From Pseudomonas sp. P8_229 (GTDB taxonomy: Bacteria > Pseudomonadota > Gammaproteobacteria > Pseudomonadales > Pseudomonadaceae), in the NCBI RefSeq assembly GCF_034008635.1, contig NZ_CP125378.1, forward strand, positions 1,044,001 through 1,108,000: 64,000 nucleotides of DNA. Reading direction: 5' to 3'. The translations under genes and the position numbers were made by a program. The first letter of the stretch is position 1; each line of letters begins with the position of its first letter. The notes beneath the pieces are model-generated. The model was given only the letters and a program-made list of their open reading frames with translations. It ran no database searches and was not told where the DNA came from. Positions 36,483-46,706 of the stretch are shown here, in pieces.

Positions 36483-37299
36483 CTGCAAACCCCTTTCGTG
36501 TCTTCTGGAACCAAACAAAACCAAACCATGCAATTGCGCAGGAGATCAACAGATAAAGCCCCCAAACCCGCCAGTCCATAGACTCTCCCCAATACATGAG
36601 GCCTCGTGTTTGCTCGACCGCAACAGTGATGGGGCTGACTTGCACCACTGCCTGGAATCGCTCAGGCAGGCTTTTCAGTGGATAAAAAACCGGCGACAGA
36701 AACATCAGGACGGGAACAAGGGTACTGATCACCTGCGCCACATCACGCAGGTATACCCCCAGGGAAGCCACGAACCAAGTGACCCCGAGCGTCAAAAGGG
36801 CCAGCGGTAAAAGTATTAGCGGGAAGAACAGCACACCCAGATGAGGCACACCGTAGAAGATCACATAGAAAACCAGCCAAACCAGAAAGTTCACCATCAG
36901 GTGAAAAAGTGCAGACCCCAGTGTAACAATTGGCAATATTTCCAATGGAAATATTACTTTTTTTACATAGTTGACATTCGACAGAATTAAACTTGGCGCG
37001 CGATTGATACACTCAGAGAACAAGTTAAACACCATCAGACCGGCAAACAAAACAAGTGCAAACTCAGCCTTTGAATCACTTCCACCCACCCAACGAGCCT
37101 TGAACACAACACTAAATACAAAAGTGTAAACAGCCAACATAAGGACAGGGTTAAAAAAAGACCACAACAACCCCAGAACCGAGCCACTGTATCTTCCGGC
37201 GATGTCTCTTTTAATCAGGCTGTATATCAAACCGCGATTTTGACGGATAGACCGATACAATGTAAGGGGGGATGTTGAGCGAACAGCGTGCGGGTTCAT
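36472..37299 (-). CDS. wzm: Wzm, permease of the O-antigen ABC exporter
   Basis: This 275-residue protein belongs to the ABC-2 polysaccharide export permeases. It has a cytoplasmic start (LIYSLIKRDIAGRYSGSVLG), about six TM helices, and the typical ASLGVYLRDVAQVISTLVPV and FLSPVFYPL motifs. It forms the membrane channel for undecaprenyl-linked O antigen with Wzt. AAGGG precedes ATG 37299. It opens a new gene block after a 443-bp gap. Confidence 0.92.
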   Translation of the reverse strand: MNPHAVRSTSPLTLYRSIRQNRGLIYSLIKRDIAGRYSGSVLGLLWSFFNPVLMLAVYTFVFSVVFKARWVGGSDSKAEFALVLFAGLMVFNLFSECINRAPSLILSNVNYVKKVIFPLEILPIVTLGSALFHLMVNFLVWLVFYVIFYGVPHLGVLFFPLILLPLALLTLGVTWFVASLGVYLRDVAQVISTLVPVLMFLSPVFYPLKSLPERFQAVVQVSPITVAVEQTRGLMYWGESMDWRVWGLYLLISCAIAWFGFVWFQKTRKGFADVL

Positions 37300-37742
37300 G
37301 CGTAGCCCTTTGTGTTTTCTGTCAATTTCATTTTTTCTTTCGACCATCGAGGCAGGTTAACAGCAGCAACCGCTACGCAAACACACCGAAATCGGGGGCT
37401 CCTGGAAGCCATTCCCTGCATGGGAACCGGCCCAGGGCATAAAATGTGACCGATATTAGCTTCCTTGACCAAAATTCGAACATCCTACAACTTTAACGAC
37501 AAGACTCATGAGCAACAGGATCAACCTCGCCGAAACGTTTCCACCGCACGCCCTTGCGATGCGAGCAGAAAAGAAAACCCGCGAATCTTCGTGCACAAAC
37601 CCCGATGAACGGGGCCATCCACAGCAGCAAAATAGTCGGCAATCCTAACAGGTTTGGCCATCCACGGACAATGGCAGGACGGGCAGTGGTCGCCGTCCTG
37701 GCATAATCATTGTTCCGTGACACAGACGAGCCCCGCAGGAGT
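37300..37742. other. 443-bp gap between wbpL and wzm, probable internal promoter/attenuator region
   Basis: No convincing gene is seen; short frames here run out of the wbpL shadow. A strong hairpin (CAGGACGG/CCGTCCTG, around 37673-37700) lies just after wbpL and has no T run. An AT-rich stretch with TAATAT follows further downstream on the minus strand, so a second promoter for wzm-wzt and the following genes is plausible. Confidence 0.4.
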
Positions 37743-38762
37743 TCATCTCTGTAATTCGGCTTTCCCGGCAGTAAATCTGAAAGCGAGAAAGACCAATGGC
37801 AAATAGGCTGCGACCAAACCTGTGAGGCCATCGAGGTAGCCATTCCCGACCAGAACCGCCATGGGAAATACCCAGAAAACATTTATACAAGTCACACCCA
37901 ATGTAACAACCTTGTGACTGGAAAAATGCCGGGCTGCATATTGATAAGCGTGACTACGATGAGCCTGGTAGATCTTCTCTCCTCGCACCAGCCGTCTCAA
38001 CAAAGTAACAGTTGAGTCCACTGTAAAAACGGCCAAAAGGATGAGCCAACTCCACAGCAACGCAGAATTACCCCACGCGGCATAAAGCGAAAGAATTCCC
38101 AGGACAACACCCAGGAATCCGCTTCCTGCATCCCCCATGAAGATACGGGCGGGTGGAAAGTTCCAAAGCAGGAACCCCCCCACCGCACTGGACAAGAACA
38201 AACTCACCCATAAAACAGATTGATTTCCAGCCATCAGGGAAACAAGACAACCTGCCAGACAGACAAAAATAGCCTGAGCACTTGCAATCCCGTCGATACC
38301 ATCCATGAAGTTGTATAAGTTCAGCATCCAGACGAGATAAATCGCCGCCAGCACACTGCCCGCCCAGCCAAGCTGGAATTCCATGCCAAACATGGAGACA
38401 GGCGCTATTCCTCCCATCCAGTACAAAGCCCAGACAGCCGCAACAAAGTGCCCCAGCAAACGCCATCTGGCCGCGATATGCCCATGATCGTCGGCAAAAC
38501 CGATAAGCGCCACCAACAGACCAGAGCCAAGCAAAGCGCAAAAGAGATTGAGGTCAAGCAACCCGGAACTGTAAAGCGGGGGAAGAGCCAGAATAAAGGC
38601 AACTACAATTGCCACCCCTCCTCCGCGAGGAGTAGGAACCGCGTGAGAACTACGCTCATTGGGAATATCCATCAAGCTCTTGGCCAGCGCATAACGGCGC
38701 AAAACGAAGGTCAGCCCCCAAGAGACAATAAATACTGCCGCCAACAGCCACCACACATTCAT
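37743..38762 (-). CDS. wbpL: WbpL-type undecaprenyl-phosphate glycosyl-1-phosphate transferase
   Basis: This 339-residue protein has about eleven TM helices and the WecA/MraY-superfamily motifs: NERSSHAVPTPRGGG, GFADDHGH with the Asp pair, LYNFMDGIDGIAS and RIFMGDAGSGFLG, plus the C-terminal HRSHAYQYA. It starts O-unit synthesis by moving a sugar-1-phosphate (QuiNAc, FucNAc or GlcNAc type) to undecaprenyl phosphate at the inner membrane. ATG 38762 overlaps the upstream epimerase stop (ATGA). Confidence 0.92.
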   Translation of the reverse strand: MNVWWLLAAVFIVSWGLTFVLRRYALAKSLMDIPNERSSHAVPTPRGGGVAIVVAFILALPPLYSSGLLDLNLFCALLGSGLLVALIGFADDHGHIAARWRLLGHFVAAVWALYWMGGIAPVSMFGMEFQLGWAGSVLAAIYLVWMLNLYNFMDGIDGIASAQAIFVCLAGCLVSLMAGNQSVLWVSLFLSSAVGGFLLWNFPPARIFMGDAGSGFLGVVLGILSLYAAWGNSALLWSWLILLAVFTVDSTVTLLRRLVRGEKIYQAHRSHAYQYAARHFSSHKVVTLGVTCINVFWVFPMAVLVGNGYLDGLTGLVAAYLPLVFLAFRFTAGKAELQR

Positions 38763-39721
38763 TGGGTGTTTGCATCCAGATAATGATTAACAGTTTGGCG
38801 CATCGCACGATCTACACTGACCGGTGGCAGCCAACCCAACAACTCACGATTTTTGTCGATATCGACCTGCAATGACCCACACAAGCGCTGAGCAACTGCC
38901 TGCATGCCGAACATTGAAGCCGCAAGCCTGAGCAACCATTCAGGGATCGGCAGCAGTCGGCCCCGCCTCCCGAATGCCCGGGACAATCGACTCAACAGCT
39001 GCGAGGTGGACAGATCCTCCCCATCACTGACGAGAAAAACCTGATTGGCTGCCGCCGGATGATCGATACAAGTGACGATGAGACTGATCAGATTTCCTAT
39101 CGACACCAGACTTCGCCGATTCCGCACAGCCCCCAAGGGCAGCGGAATCCCCCTGCGCAGCCACCCCAACATACTCATGAAGTTGGCCTTGACACCCGGC
39201 CCGTACACCAGCGGTGGACGAATGACGACGATTTCCATACCCGTTTCACGCCCCAGCAGCTTCAACGCCTCCTCGGCTTCGCACTTGGAGATACCGTAGG
39301 GATCTATGGGAGAAGGAAGATCATCCGCCCTGAAAACGCCCCCCGACGGCGTGCTCTCACCATTCACCTTGATTGAGCTGATGAAGATGAAGCGCTTGAC
39401 CCCCGACTCCGCCGCCTGCCGGGCCAGCTTCAACGTTCCCTGCACATTGACGTGGCGAAACTCAGCCAGCGCATCAGCAACATCCTCACGCATGACGTGC
39501 ACCCTGGCCGCCGCATGAACCACAACCTGGATATTTTCAAAAACAGGCAAGACGTTGCTACGAGTCAGATCGAAGGGCAACACGCGACACAATCCCTGCA
39601 AGCGAGTAGCACCACGCGCGGCCGCCACAGGACAAAAGCGCTTGCCTACCAGCAAATGCAAAACCAGGGCCTCGCCCACAAACCCGCCGGCCCCAGTCAC
39701 CAAAACATTCAGGGGCGTCAT
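38759..39721 (-). CDS. WbpV-like NAD-dependent epimerase/4-reductase
   Basis: This 320-residue extended SDR shows TGAGGFVG near the N-terminus, HAAARVHVM, SSIKVNGE and the catalytic YGISK. It is the partner gene type found just before wbpL in several Pseudomonas O loci (WbpV or WbpK), where it reduces the WbpM product to UDP-QuiNAc or UDP-FucNAc. A UDP-glucose/GlcNAc C4-epimerase is the alternative. It overlaps both neighbours by four bases. ATG 39721 fits the Rossmann start MTPLNVLVTGAGG. Confidence 0.82.
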   Translation of the reverse strand: MTPLNVLVTGAGGFVGEALVLHLLVGKRFCPVAAARGATRLQGLCRVLPFDLTRSNVLPVFENIQVVVHAAARVHVMREDVADALAEFRHVNVQGTLKLARQAAESGVKRFIFISSIKVNGESTPSGGVFRADDLPSPIDPYGISKCEAEEALKLLGRETGMEIVVIRPPLVYGPGVKANFMSMLGWLRRGIPLPLGAVRNRRSLVSIGNLISLIVTCIDHPAAANQVFLVSDGEDLSTSQLLSRLSRAFGRRGRLLPIPEWLLRLAASMFGMQAVAQRLCGSLQVDIDKNRELLGWLPPVSVDRAMRQTVNHYLDANTQ

Positions 39722-40641
39722 CTGACCTTCGTTCCTATGAGAGCTGTTGCCCAGCAAATACAGAAGAAAAACACCTTGTCACGCCGCCGTCGGCGGCAGC
39801 GCCAGGCACTAAATGACAGACGCAACAGTTGTGCGCGACGCAAACCCACCCACCCCCGCACAAATGGATCAGCTTCCCGCCCCACCAGCTGAGCTATCAG
39901 TTGAACCTGACTGAACCACCATCCGTCATGAATCGTTTTGTAACGAGATATCAGGGAGCTAAGCCCCTTATTGGCACCAACCTGGTTACGCTCATGCTGG
40001 CGATACTCCATGGACGGCTCGGGATCGATAAACCAGCTGAAACCATAACTGCGGGCAAAGGCATAGCAATACCAATCGTGCAGACTGACACTTTGCAGCT
40101 GCTGCCAATTGGTACGCATGGAGGACTTGAGCGCTTCGATGACTTTTTTGCTCATCACGTAAGTACATCCAGGCCCGGCAGCCTCGAACAGGAAGTCCCA
40201 TTCAACCTGCGGCTGAGCCTTGTTCAATAGATGAGTGCTGCCATTCGACCAGAATGCCGTGACATTGCTGGAATAGGCATCAATGTGGCGGTTACGGATG
40301 ATAGAAGTCGCTCGCATCAATTTATCTGGATGCCAGATATCATCTTGATCAGCAAACGCCACGAAATCGAAGCGCTCCAGCTCGACGTCGCGAACCAGCC
40401 GAAAAAAGTTGCGAGCCGCCCCCCCAAAAGTGCCCGCTGGCGGTAAAACGATCACAGACGCGTGATCGCTCGCATACTGCTCGCACCAGACTTGCGTACC
40501 ATCTGCGGAAGTATCCACACTGATATAAACAGTGAGGTCGACGCCTGTCTGAGCAAGGATCGAAGCCAATTGCTCTTCGATCCAATGCATACCGTTGTAG
40601 GCCGCCAGTAAAACCGCAATTCGAGGAAGTTTTACTGACAT
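39718..40641 (-). CDS. glycosyltransferase family 2 (rhamnosyltransferase-like)
   Basis: This 307-residue GT-A protein starts with RIAVLLAAYNGMHWIEEQL, has the donor/metal site FADQDDIWHPDK (the DXD equivalent) and LHDWYCYAFA at the acceptor part. These are marks of the RfbF/RgpB-type group, often rhamnosyltransferases. The adjacent rmlBDA genes support a deoxyhexose donor, though the linkage cannot be assigned. AGGAA lies upstream of ATG 40641. Confidence 0.85.
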   Translation of the reverse strand: MSVKLPRIAVLLAAYNGMHWIEEQLASILAQTGVDLTVYISVDTSADGTQVWCEQYASDHASVIVLPPAGTFGGAARNFFRLVRDVELERFDFVAFADQDDIWHPDKLMRATSIIRNRHIDAYSSNVTAFWSNGSTHLLNKAQPQVEWDFLFEAAGPGCTYVMSKKVIEALKSSMRTNWQQLQSVSLHDWYCYAFARSYGFSWFIDPEPSMEYRQHERNQVGANKGLSSLISRYKTIHDGWWFSQVQLIAQLVGREADPFVRGWVGLRRAQLLRLSFSAWRCRRRRRDKVFFFCICWATALIGTKVR

Positions 40642-40695
40642 GCAATTCCTGCCGCACCAATTGAGCGCTTCATCTTGAAGGGGTCTCCCTTCCAG

Positions 40696-41586
40696 TCAGC
40701 GAGAAGGTGAGTCCAGCAGTTTCTGCAGATATTGCCCATATCCGGTCTTTTTCAACGCATCAGCCTGGGAAGCCAGCTGCGACGCAGTGATCCAGCCATT
40801 GTGGTAGGCGATCTCTTCCAGGCACGCCACCTTCAACCCCTGACGCTGTTCAATGGTATGCACGAAGTGACTCGCCTCGAGAAGCGAGTCATGGGTTCCC
40901 GTATCCAGCCAAGCAAAACCACGCCCCAACATTTCGACGCTAAGCATCTTCTTGTCGAGGTAAGCCTGGTTGATGTCGGTGATTTCCAGTTCACCGCGGG
41001 CCGAGGGTTTTATGCTCTTGGCAATATCAACTACTTGGTTGTCGTAGAAGTACAGCCCTGTAACGGCGTAGTTGGACTTCGGCTTCAATGGTTTTTCCTC
41101 GATGCTCAAGGCTCGCCCTTGCGCATCGAACTCGACAACACCAAAACGCTCCGGATCGGAGACGTGGTAACCAAAAACCGTCGCCCCATCAGCCTGATTG
41201 CTTGCTGCTCGCAGGTTGTCCGAGAAGTGCTGACCATAAAAGATGTTGTCGCCCAGAATCAGGCAGCACGGATCACTGCCAATGAACTCTTCGCCAATGA
41301 TGAACGCTTGCGCAAGACCATCCGGGCTCGGCTGCTCAGCATAGGTAATCTGGATGCCGTACAGACTGCCATCGCCCAGCAACTTGCGAAAACAAGGCAG
41401 ATCTTGCGGTGTGGAGATGATCAGAATTTCACGCATCCCCGCGAGCATCAGCACCGACAGCGGATAAAAGATCATCGGCTTGTCGTAGATCGGCAGCATC
41501 TGCTTGGACACACCCAAGGTCAACGGGTGCAATCGAGTACCCGAACCGCCAGCGAGGATGATGCCTTTACGATTTGTCGTGGTCAT
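40696..41586 (-). CDS. rmlA: glucose-1-phosphate thymidylyltransferase
   Basis: This 296-residue enzyme shows the nucleotide-binding start [41 protein letters not shown] and [14 protein letters not shown]. It makes dTDP-glucose from dTTP and glucose-1-phosphate. ATG 41586 overlaps the rmlD stop by four bases. A 54-bp gap separates it from the GT2 gene, where rmlC would often be expected but is absent. Confidence 0.96.
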   Translation of the reverse strand: MTTTNRKGIILAGGSGTRLHPLTLGVSKQMLPIYDKPMIFYPLSVLMLAGMREILIISTPQDLPCFRKLLGDGSLYGIQITYAEQPSPDGLAQAFIIGEEFIGSDPCCLILGDNIFYGQHFSDNLRAASNQADGATVFGYHVSDPERFGVVEFDAQGRALSIEEKPLKPKSNYAVTGLYFYDNQVVDIAKSIKPSARGELEITDINQAYLDKKMLSVEMLGRGFAWLDTGTHDSLLEASHFVHTIEQRQGLKVACLEEIAYHNGWITASQLASQADALKKTGYGQYLQKLLDSPSR

Positions 41587-42476
41587 TTATTCAGAACTTC
41601 CCTAAGCATTCGGGTTACGCCACTTTGCCAATCCGGCAAGTGTAGAGAAAAATTGTCGCGCAGCTTCTGTGTATTCAAACGTGAATTCAACGGGCGGCGC
41701 GCCGGTGTTGGATAGGCTGTGGTATCAATCGGATTGACCGCCGTAACAGCGAGCTCTTCGCCATGGTTCTTGGCAAAGCTGATCACCAGGCTCGCGTAAC
41801 CGTGCCAGGACACTTCACCGGCAGCCGCCAGATGATAGATGCCCGACAGCGCCGGGCGATGCACGACCTGCTGGATCGCCAGAGCGGTAACATCCGCAAT
41901 GAGGTCCGCGCCCGTCGGAGCGCCTACCTGATCGGCAATGACGCTCAGCGATTCGCGATCCTTGGCCAGACGCAACATGGTTTTGGCAAAATTGTTGCCG
42001 CGAGCGCCGTAGACCCAACTGGTGCGAAAGATCAGATGCTTGCAGCCCGAGGCAGTAATTGCCTGCTCACCGGCCAGCTTGCTCGCGCCGTAGTGGTTCA
42101 CCGGTGCGACGGCATCGGATTCTTGCCAAGGCGTCGAGCCTTCGCCACTGAATACGTAATCGGTCGAATAGTGGATCAGCCAGGCATCCAGGGATACCGC
42201 CTCCTGCGCCATGACTCGACTGGCCTCACCATTTACACAGTCAGCCAATTCGGTCTCGGACTCGGCTTTATCGACAGCCGTGTAGGCCGCTGCGTTGACG
42301 ATAACGTCAGGCTTTACTTTCCGGATCGTCGCGCGCAGTGCATCGAGGTCAGACAGATCACCACTCAAACCATCGACCGGGTGCCGATCCAGGGCAACCA
42401 AATCCCCAAGTGGGGCCAGAGAGCGTTGCAGCTCCCAGCCAACCTGGCCATTTTTCCCCAGCAGGAGAATCTTCAT
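41583..42476 (-). CDS. rmlD: dTDP-4-dehydrorhamnose reductase
   Basis: This 297-residue SDR begins [20 protein letters not shown]. It has [23 protein letters not shown] and the catalytic YGASK, then [19 protein letters not shown] typical of RmlD. It reduces dTDP-4-keto-L-rhamnose with NADPH. The upstream extension of the frame is excluded because ATG 42476 overlaps the rmlB stop (ATGA). Confidence 0.95.
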   Translation of the reverse strand: MKILLLGKNGQVGWELQRSLAPLGDLVALDRHPVDGLSGDLSDLDALRATIRKVKPDVIVNAAAYTAVDKAESETELADCVNGEASRVMAQEAVSLDAWLIHYSTDYVFSGEGSTPWQESDAVAPVNHYGASKLAGEQAITASGCKHLIFRTSWVYGARGNNFAKTMLRLAKDRESLSVIADQVGAPTGADLIADVTALAIQQVVHRPALSGIYHLAAAGEVSWHGYASLVISFAKNHGEELAVTAVNPIDTTAYPTPARRPLNSRLNTQKLRDNFSLHLPDWQSGVTRMLREVLNK

Positions 42477-43549
42477 GCCTTGCCCGAACGACCGGAGTAG
42501 TTCTGATCGATCCACTGCTGATAACTGCCGCTCTTCACATGAGCAACCCATTCAGAGTTATTGAGGTACCACTCGACGGTCTTGCGAATACCCGTTTCGA
42601 AGGTTTCCTCTGGCGTCCAGCCCAACTCGCGCTGGATCTTGCTCGCATCGATCGCGTAGCGCTGATCATGGCCTGGGCGATCCTGCACATAAGTGATCAG
42701 GCTCGCGTGCGGGCGGTGAGCGGAATCCGGTCGCAACTCATCCAGCAGTGCACACAGGGTATGGACAACTTCGATGTTCTGCTTTTCGTTATGGCCGCCG
42801 ATGTTGTAAGTCTCGCCGATGACGCCCTCGGTCACGACCTTGTACAACGCTCGCGCGTGATCTTCGACATACAACCAGTCACGTACCTGATTACCTTTGC
42901 CATAGACCGGCAAAGGCTTTCCTTCCAGCGCATTGAGAATAATCAGCGGGATCAGCTTCTCGGGGAAGTGGCATGGACCATAGTTGTTAGAGCAGTTGGT
43001 GACCAGCGTCGGCAAACCATAAGTGCGCGTCCATGCACGCACCAGGTGATCGGAACTGGCTTTGCTGGCCGAGTACGGCGAACTTGGCTGATACGGCGTC
43101 GTTTCAGTGAACAGATCTTCCGGTCCCTCAAGATCACCGTAAACTTCATCGGTCGAAATATGATGGAAGCGAAAGCTGTTTTTACGCGCGTCGCCCAACG
43201 CCGCCCAATAATGACGAGCCGCTTCCAGCAAATTGTAAGTGCCGATAATGTTGGTCTGGATGAACTCGGAAGGACCTGAGATCGAACGATCTACATGTGA
43301 TTCGGCGGCAAGGTGCATGATGGCATCCGGCTGATGCTCACGCAGAACACGATCCACTTGCTCGCGATCACAGATATCAACCCGCTCGAATGCGTAACGC
43401 GAGTTCTGACTCACTTCAGCCAGAGATTCCAGGTTACCGGCGTAAGTCAGCTTATCGACGTTAACGACAGAGTCGGCGGTGTTGGAGATAATGTGTCGGA
43501 TGACTGCCGAGCCGATAAATCCGGCGCCGCCGGTAACTAGAATTTTCAC
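42473..43549 (-). CDS. rmlB: dTDP-glucose 4,6-dehydratase
   Basis: This 358-residue protein has [11 protein letters not shown] at the N-terminus, [20 protein letters not shown] and the active-site YSASK, plus RCSN-type [17 protein letters not shown]. It makes dTDP-4-keto-6-deoxy-glucose. The start is GTG 43549, with AAGGG upstream; no in-frame ATG lies nearby. It is the first gene of the O-antigen operon. Confidence 0.96.
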   Translation of the reverse strand: MKILVTGGAGFIGSAVIRHIISNTADSVVNVDKLTYAGNLESLAEVSQNSRYAFERVDICDREQVDRVLREHQPDAIMHLAAESHVDRSISGPSEFIQTNIIGTYNLLEAARHYWAALGDARKNSFRFHHISTDEVYGDLEGPEDLFTETTPYQPSSPYSASKASSDHLVRAWTRTYGLPTLVTNCSNNYGPCHFPEKLIPLIILNALEGKPLPVYGKGNQVRDWLYVEDHARALYKVVTEGVIGETYNIGGHNEKQNIEVVHTLCALLDELRPDSAHRPHASLITYVQDRPGHDQRYAIDASKIQRELGWTPEETFETGIRKTVEWYLNNSEWVAHVKSGSYQQWIDQNYSGRSGKA

Positions 43550-43776
43550 GCGAAAGCATACCCTTGAGCTGCGGACTGCGCCCCCAACGAGCGCGGCCTA
43601 ATCCATGAATGCAAAAGCCGTCAAAAAAACCGGCCTCTGTCAGAGTCAGTCTGAATCGATGTGGATATGTTTCCACAATCGAACAAGGGCTGCATTTTAC
43701 AGCTTAATGAAGGTTTTACTAATGGATATGGACAAGCGTTGACGCAAATTCGATAGATGCCTTGCGAGCACCGACC
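43550..43776 (-). promoter_or_regulatory. probable promoter region of the O-antigen operon
   Basis: This 227-bp gap between the LapA-domain gene and rmlB contains a perfect CTCTG/CAGAG palindrome (about 43635-43645), followed on the minus strand by a seven-T run. An AT-rich stretch with GTAAAATG lies further upstream. I do not see an ops/JUMPstart GGCGGTAG element. The position equals that of the promoter upstream of the P. aeruginosa O locus. Confidence 0.4.
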
Positions 43777-44016
43777 TCAGACAAGACGCTTGCGCGCAGC
43801 TCTCGACGAACGCCTCAGAAACCACCCCAGAATCGGACCAATCAGCATGCCGATCAGCAATGCAACTACCACCACAACAGAAACAGGAAGCTGTGGCCCA
43901 GCCAAGCCGAGGAACATCAACGAAATGGATTGCTGATTCTCGAGCACAAACGCCAGAATCACCAACACCAGCAATAAAATGAAAACACCAAGAAGTATGC
44001 GCTTGAGGTTACGCAT
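43777..44016 (-). CDS. LapA domain (DUF1049) membrane protein
   Basis: This 79-residue protein has two TM helices (about 6-26 and 44-66) joined by ENQQSISLMFLGLAGPQLP, and a basic tail (RRSSRAARKRL). The pattern fits the lipopolysaccharide assembly protein A domain family. AAGGAG precedes ATG 44016. It follows ihfB by 27 bp, a common pair in gamma-proteobacteria. Confidence 0.85.
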   Translation of the reverse strand: MRNLKRILLGVFILLLVLVILAFVLENQQSISLMFLGLAGPQLPVSVVVVVALLIGMLIGPILGWFLRRSSRAARKRLV

Positions 44017-44043
44017 GAGTAACTCCTTGAGAAATAGCGACTG

Positions 44044-44340
44044 TCAAACCCCCTCCTCCTCTTCCTCGTTCACTCGATCGCGCAATTCCTTGCCCGGCTT
44101 GAAATGCGGAACAAACTTGCCGTCCAGACTGACAGACTGCCCAGTCTTCGGGTTACGACCGACGCGTGGCGCACGGTAATGCAGAGAGAAGCTGCCAAAC
44201 CCACGGATCTCGATGCGATCACCAGTGGCCAGACATTGGGACATTTGTTCAAGCATGGTCTTGATGGCCAGCTCCACATCCTTGGATGAGAGCAGCCCTT
44301 GATGGGTGACAATTCGTTCGATCAACTCCGACTTCGTCAT
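44044..44340 (-). CDS. ihfB: integration host factor subunit beta
   Basis: This 98-residue DNA-bending protein shows [19 protein letters not shown], the flexible-arm GRNPKTG and [11 protein letters not shown]. With IhfA it bends DNA for replication, recombination and sigma-54 transcription. The acidic tail (EEEEEG) is typical of pseudomonads. It marks the conserved border of the O-antigen locus. Confidence 0.97.
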   Translation of the reverse strand: MTKSELIERIVTHQGLLSSKDVELAIKTMLEQMSQCLATGDRIEIRGFGSFSLHYRAPRVGRNPKTGQSVSLDGKFVPHFKPGKELRDRVNEEEEEGV

Positions 44341-44493
44341 ATTTTTCCCTTCTTTTTCAAGCAGCTAGATCAGCGCTTGAAAGGTTTTAGCACGCCCGGA
44401 AGATTTTGAACAGCCCAGGGATTGACATATCTTCCTCGGCGTCGAAACGCCCATTTTCAGGACACAAGAGCACCAAACCGGATCAGCGCGCAG

Positions 44494-44772
44494 TCAGCGA
44501 CACATCACCAGCATGGTTCGGGTTACATAGCCTGCGGGATTGAAGCCAAATGGAAACTCATCGTCATCCTTTGCGTCATCTGATCGAGTGATCACTTTAT
44601 AACCCGCCCCCTTGCACTCCTTCGCCGCACGCCTTTGGCACTTCTCCCACCCCGAGCCCAAGCCGGAACAGTCGATCTCGATACCGCTGACCCCACGCAC
44701 CGCATGCGTCTTGGCACTCGTGGTACAGCCAGCCAATACCAACACCGCCATGAAGACTATAAATCTGTTCAT
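44494..44772 (-). CDS. small lipoprotein of unknown function
   Basis: This 92-residue protein has a type II signal peptide with lipobox VLAGC (Cys16) and a small mature domain. The mature domain holds Cys residues near 35, 45, 53 and 91, spaced as if for disulfides. GGAAGTGG precedes ATG 44772, better than the longer frame. It lies between rpsA and ihfB, which are direct neighbours in many relatives, so it is an extra gene here. Confidence 0.72.
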   Translation of the reverse strand: MNRFIVFMAVLVLAGCTTSAKTHAVRGVSGIEIDCSGLGSGWEKCQRRAAKECKGAGYKVITRSDDAKDDDEFPFGFNPAGYVTRTMLVMCR

Positions 44773-44940
44773 CCACTTCCTTATGCCAGGCAACGCCCGA
44801 CTACTGCACGACTAACACCTAGCTTAGTCGCGAATAGGCGATTGATCCGATTAAAGAAACAGACAACCAGGCAACGGGATTGGTTTCACCTCCAACCCAA
44901 TACATCCAGGTCGCACCACACCCGCCAAATCGCAGGCACA

Positions 44941-44968
44941 AAAAAGGGCGACCGAAGTCGCCCTTTTT
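44941..44968. terminator. bidirectional terminator after rpsA
   Basis: AAAAAGGGCGAC and GTCGCCCTTTTT form a perfect 12-base stem with a CGAA tetraloop, 16 bp after the rpsA stop. Confidence 0.95.
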
Positions 44969-44984
44969 CATGATCAAGCAGAAC

Positions 44985-46667
44985 TTAGTTCTGTTTGGCC
45001 ATTGCTTGCTTCAGCAGAGCAGCCATAGTGGTATCGGCTGGAGCTTCCTGAACAGAGTTCAGGCTCTGGATAGCTTCTTTCTCTTCAGCATCGTCTTTCG
45101 ATTTGATCGACAGCTGGATTACGCGGCTCTTGCGATCAACGCTGATGATCTTGGCTTCTACTTGCTGGCCTTCTTTCAGAACGTTGCGCGCGTCTTCAAC
45201 GCGGTCACGGCTGATTTCGGAGGCTTTCAGAGTCGCTTCGATATCGTCGGCCAGAACGATGATGGCGCCTTTGGCGTCAACTTCTTTCACGGTGCCAGTA
45301 ACGATTGCGCCTTTGTCGTTAACCGAGACGTACTCGGAGAACGGATCGCTTTCCAGTTGCTTGATGCCCAGGGAGATGCGCTCGCGCTCTGGGTCAACCG
45401 ACAGGATAACGGTGTCCAGCTCGTCGCCCTTCTTGAAACGACGAACAGCTTCTTCGCCAACTTCGTTCCAGGAGATGTCGGACAGGTGAACCAGACCGTC
45501 GATGCCGCCGTCCAGACCAATGAAGATACCGAAATCGGTGATCGACTTGATGGTGCCGGAGATCTTGTCGCCCTTGTTGAACTGGCCAGAGAAGTCTTCC
45601 CACGGGTTCGACTTGCACTGCTTGATGCCCAGGGAGATACGACGACGCTCTTCGTCGATGTCCAGAACCATGACTTCCACTTCGTCGCCGACTTGTACGA
45701 CTTTCGAAGGGTGGATGTTCTTGTTGGTCCAGTCCATTTCCGAAACGTGTACCAGACCTTCAACGCCTTCTTCCAGCTCAGCGAAGCAGCCGTAGTCGGT
45801 CAGGTTGGTTACACGAGCGGTAACGCGAGTGCTTTCTGGGTAACGGGCTTTGATAGCAACCCATGGATCTTCGCCCAGTTGCTTCAGGCCCAGGGAAACA
45901 CGGTTGCGTTCGCGATCGTATTTCAGAACCTTGACGTCGATTTCGTCACCAACGTTGACGATCTCGGAAGGATGCTTGATGCGCTTCCAGGCCATGTCGG
46001 TGATGTGCAGCAGGCCGTCCACGCCACCCAGATCGACGAATGCGCCGTAATCGGTGAGGTTTTTGACGATACCTTTGACTTGCTGGCCTTCCTGCAGGGA
46101 TTCCAGCAGAGCTTCACGCTCGGCGGAGTTCTCGGCTTCCAGGACGCTGCGACGGGAAACGACAACGTTGTTGCGCTTCTGGTCCAGCTTGATGACCTTG
46201 AATTCCAGCTCTTTGCCTTCCAGGTGCGTGGTGTCGCGCACTGGACGGACGTCAACCAGGGAACCTGGCAGGAACGCACGGATGCCGTTAACGTCGACAG
46301 TGAAGCCGCCTTTAACCTTACCGTTGATAACGCCCTTGACCACTTCCTCTGCTGCGAAGGCTGCTTCCAGAACGATCCAGCATTCAGCGCGCTTGGCTTT
46401 TTCACGGGACAGCTTGGTTTCACCGAAACCGTCTTCAACCGAGTCCAGAGCAACGTGAACTTCGTCACCGACATTGATAGTCAGATCGCCAGCGTCGTTG
46501 TAGAACTGCTCAAGCGGGATGAGTGCTTCAGACTTCAGGCCAGCGTGAACGGTTACCCAGCGAGCTTGGTAATCGATATCAACGATAACACCGGTGATGA
46601 TGGAGCCTGCCTGAAGGTTCAGGGTTTTTAGGCTTTCTTCAAAGAGTTCCGCAAAGCTTTCGCTCAT
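44985..46667 (-). CDS. rpsA: 30S ribosomal protein S1
   Basis: This 560-residue protein consists of six S1 RNA-binding repeats (for example [20 protein letters not shown] and [17 protein letters not shown]). It brings mRNA to the 30S subunit. ATG 46667 is preceded by AGGAA and gives the standard [13 protein letters not shown] start. Upstream lies a hairpin leader, downstream a strong terminator. The gene order cmk-rpsA is conserved. Confidence 0.98.
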   Translation of the reverse strand: MSESFAELFEESLKTLNLQAGSIITGVIVDIDYQARWVTVHAGLKSEALIPLEQFYNDAGDLTINVGDEVHVALDSVEDGFGETKLSREKAKRAECWIVLEAAFAAEEVVKGVINGKVKGGFTVDVNGIRAFLPGSLVDVRPVRDTTHLEGKELEFKVIKLDQKRNNVVVSRRSVLEAENSAEREALLESLQEGQQVKGIVKNLTDYGAFVDLGGVDGLLHITDMAWKRIKHPSEIVNVGDEIDVKVLKYDRERNRVSLGLKQLGEDPWVAIKARYPESTRVTARVTNLTDYGCFAELEEGVEGLVHVSEMDWTNKNIHPSKVVQVGDEVEVMVLDIDEERRRISLGIKQCKSNPWEDFSGQFNKGDKISGTIKSITDFGIFIGLDGGIDGLVHLSDISWNEVGEEAVRRFKKGDELDTVILSVDPERERISLGIKQLESDPFSEYVSVNDKGAIVTGTVKEVDAKGAIIVLADDIEATLKASEISRDRVEDARNVLKEGQQVEAKIISVDRKSRVIQLSIKSKDDAEEKEAIQSLNSVQEAPADTTMAALLKQAMAKQN

Positions 46668-46706
46668 TTTAATTCCTGTAAATGAGGGCGAAGGATACGC
46701 CCATCT

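Noticed and set aside
37493..37882. 129-codon minus-strand frame overlapping wbpL's end
   Set aside because: It is out of frame with WbpL for half its length and has no family features or ribosome site.
44880..46631. 583-codon plus-strand frame opposite rpsA
   Set aside because: Shadow of ribosomal protein S1; its apparent repeats are the complement of the S1 repeats.
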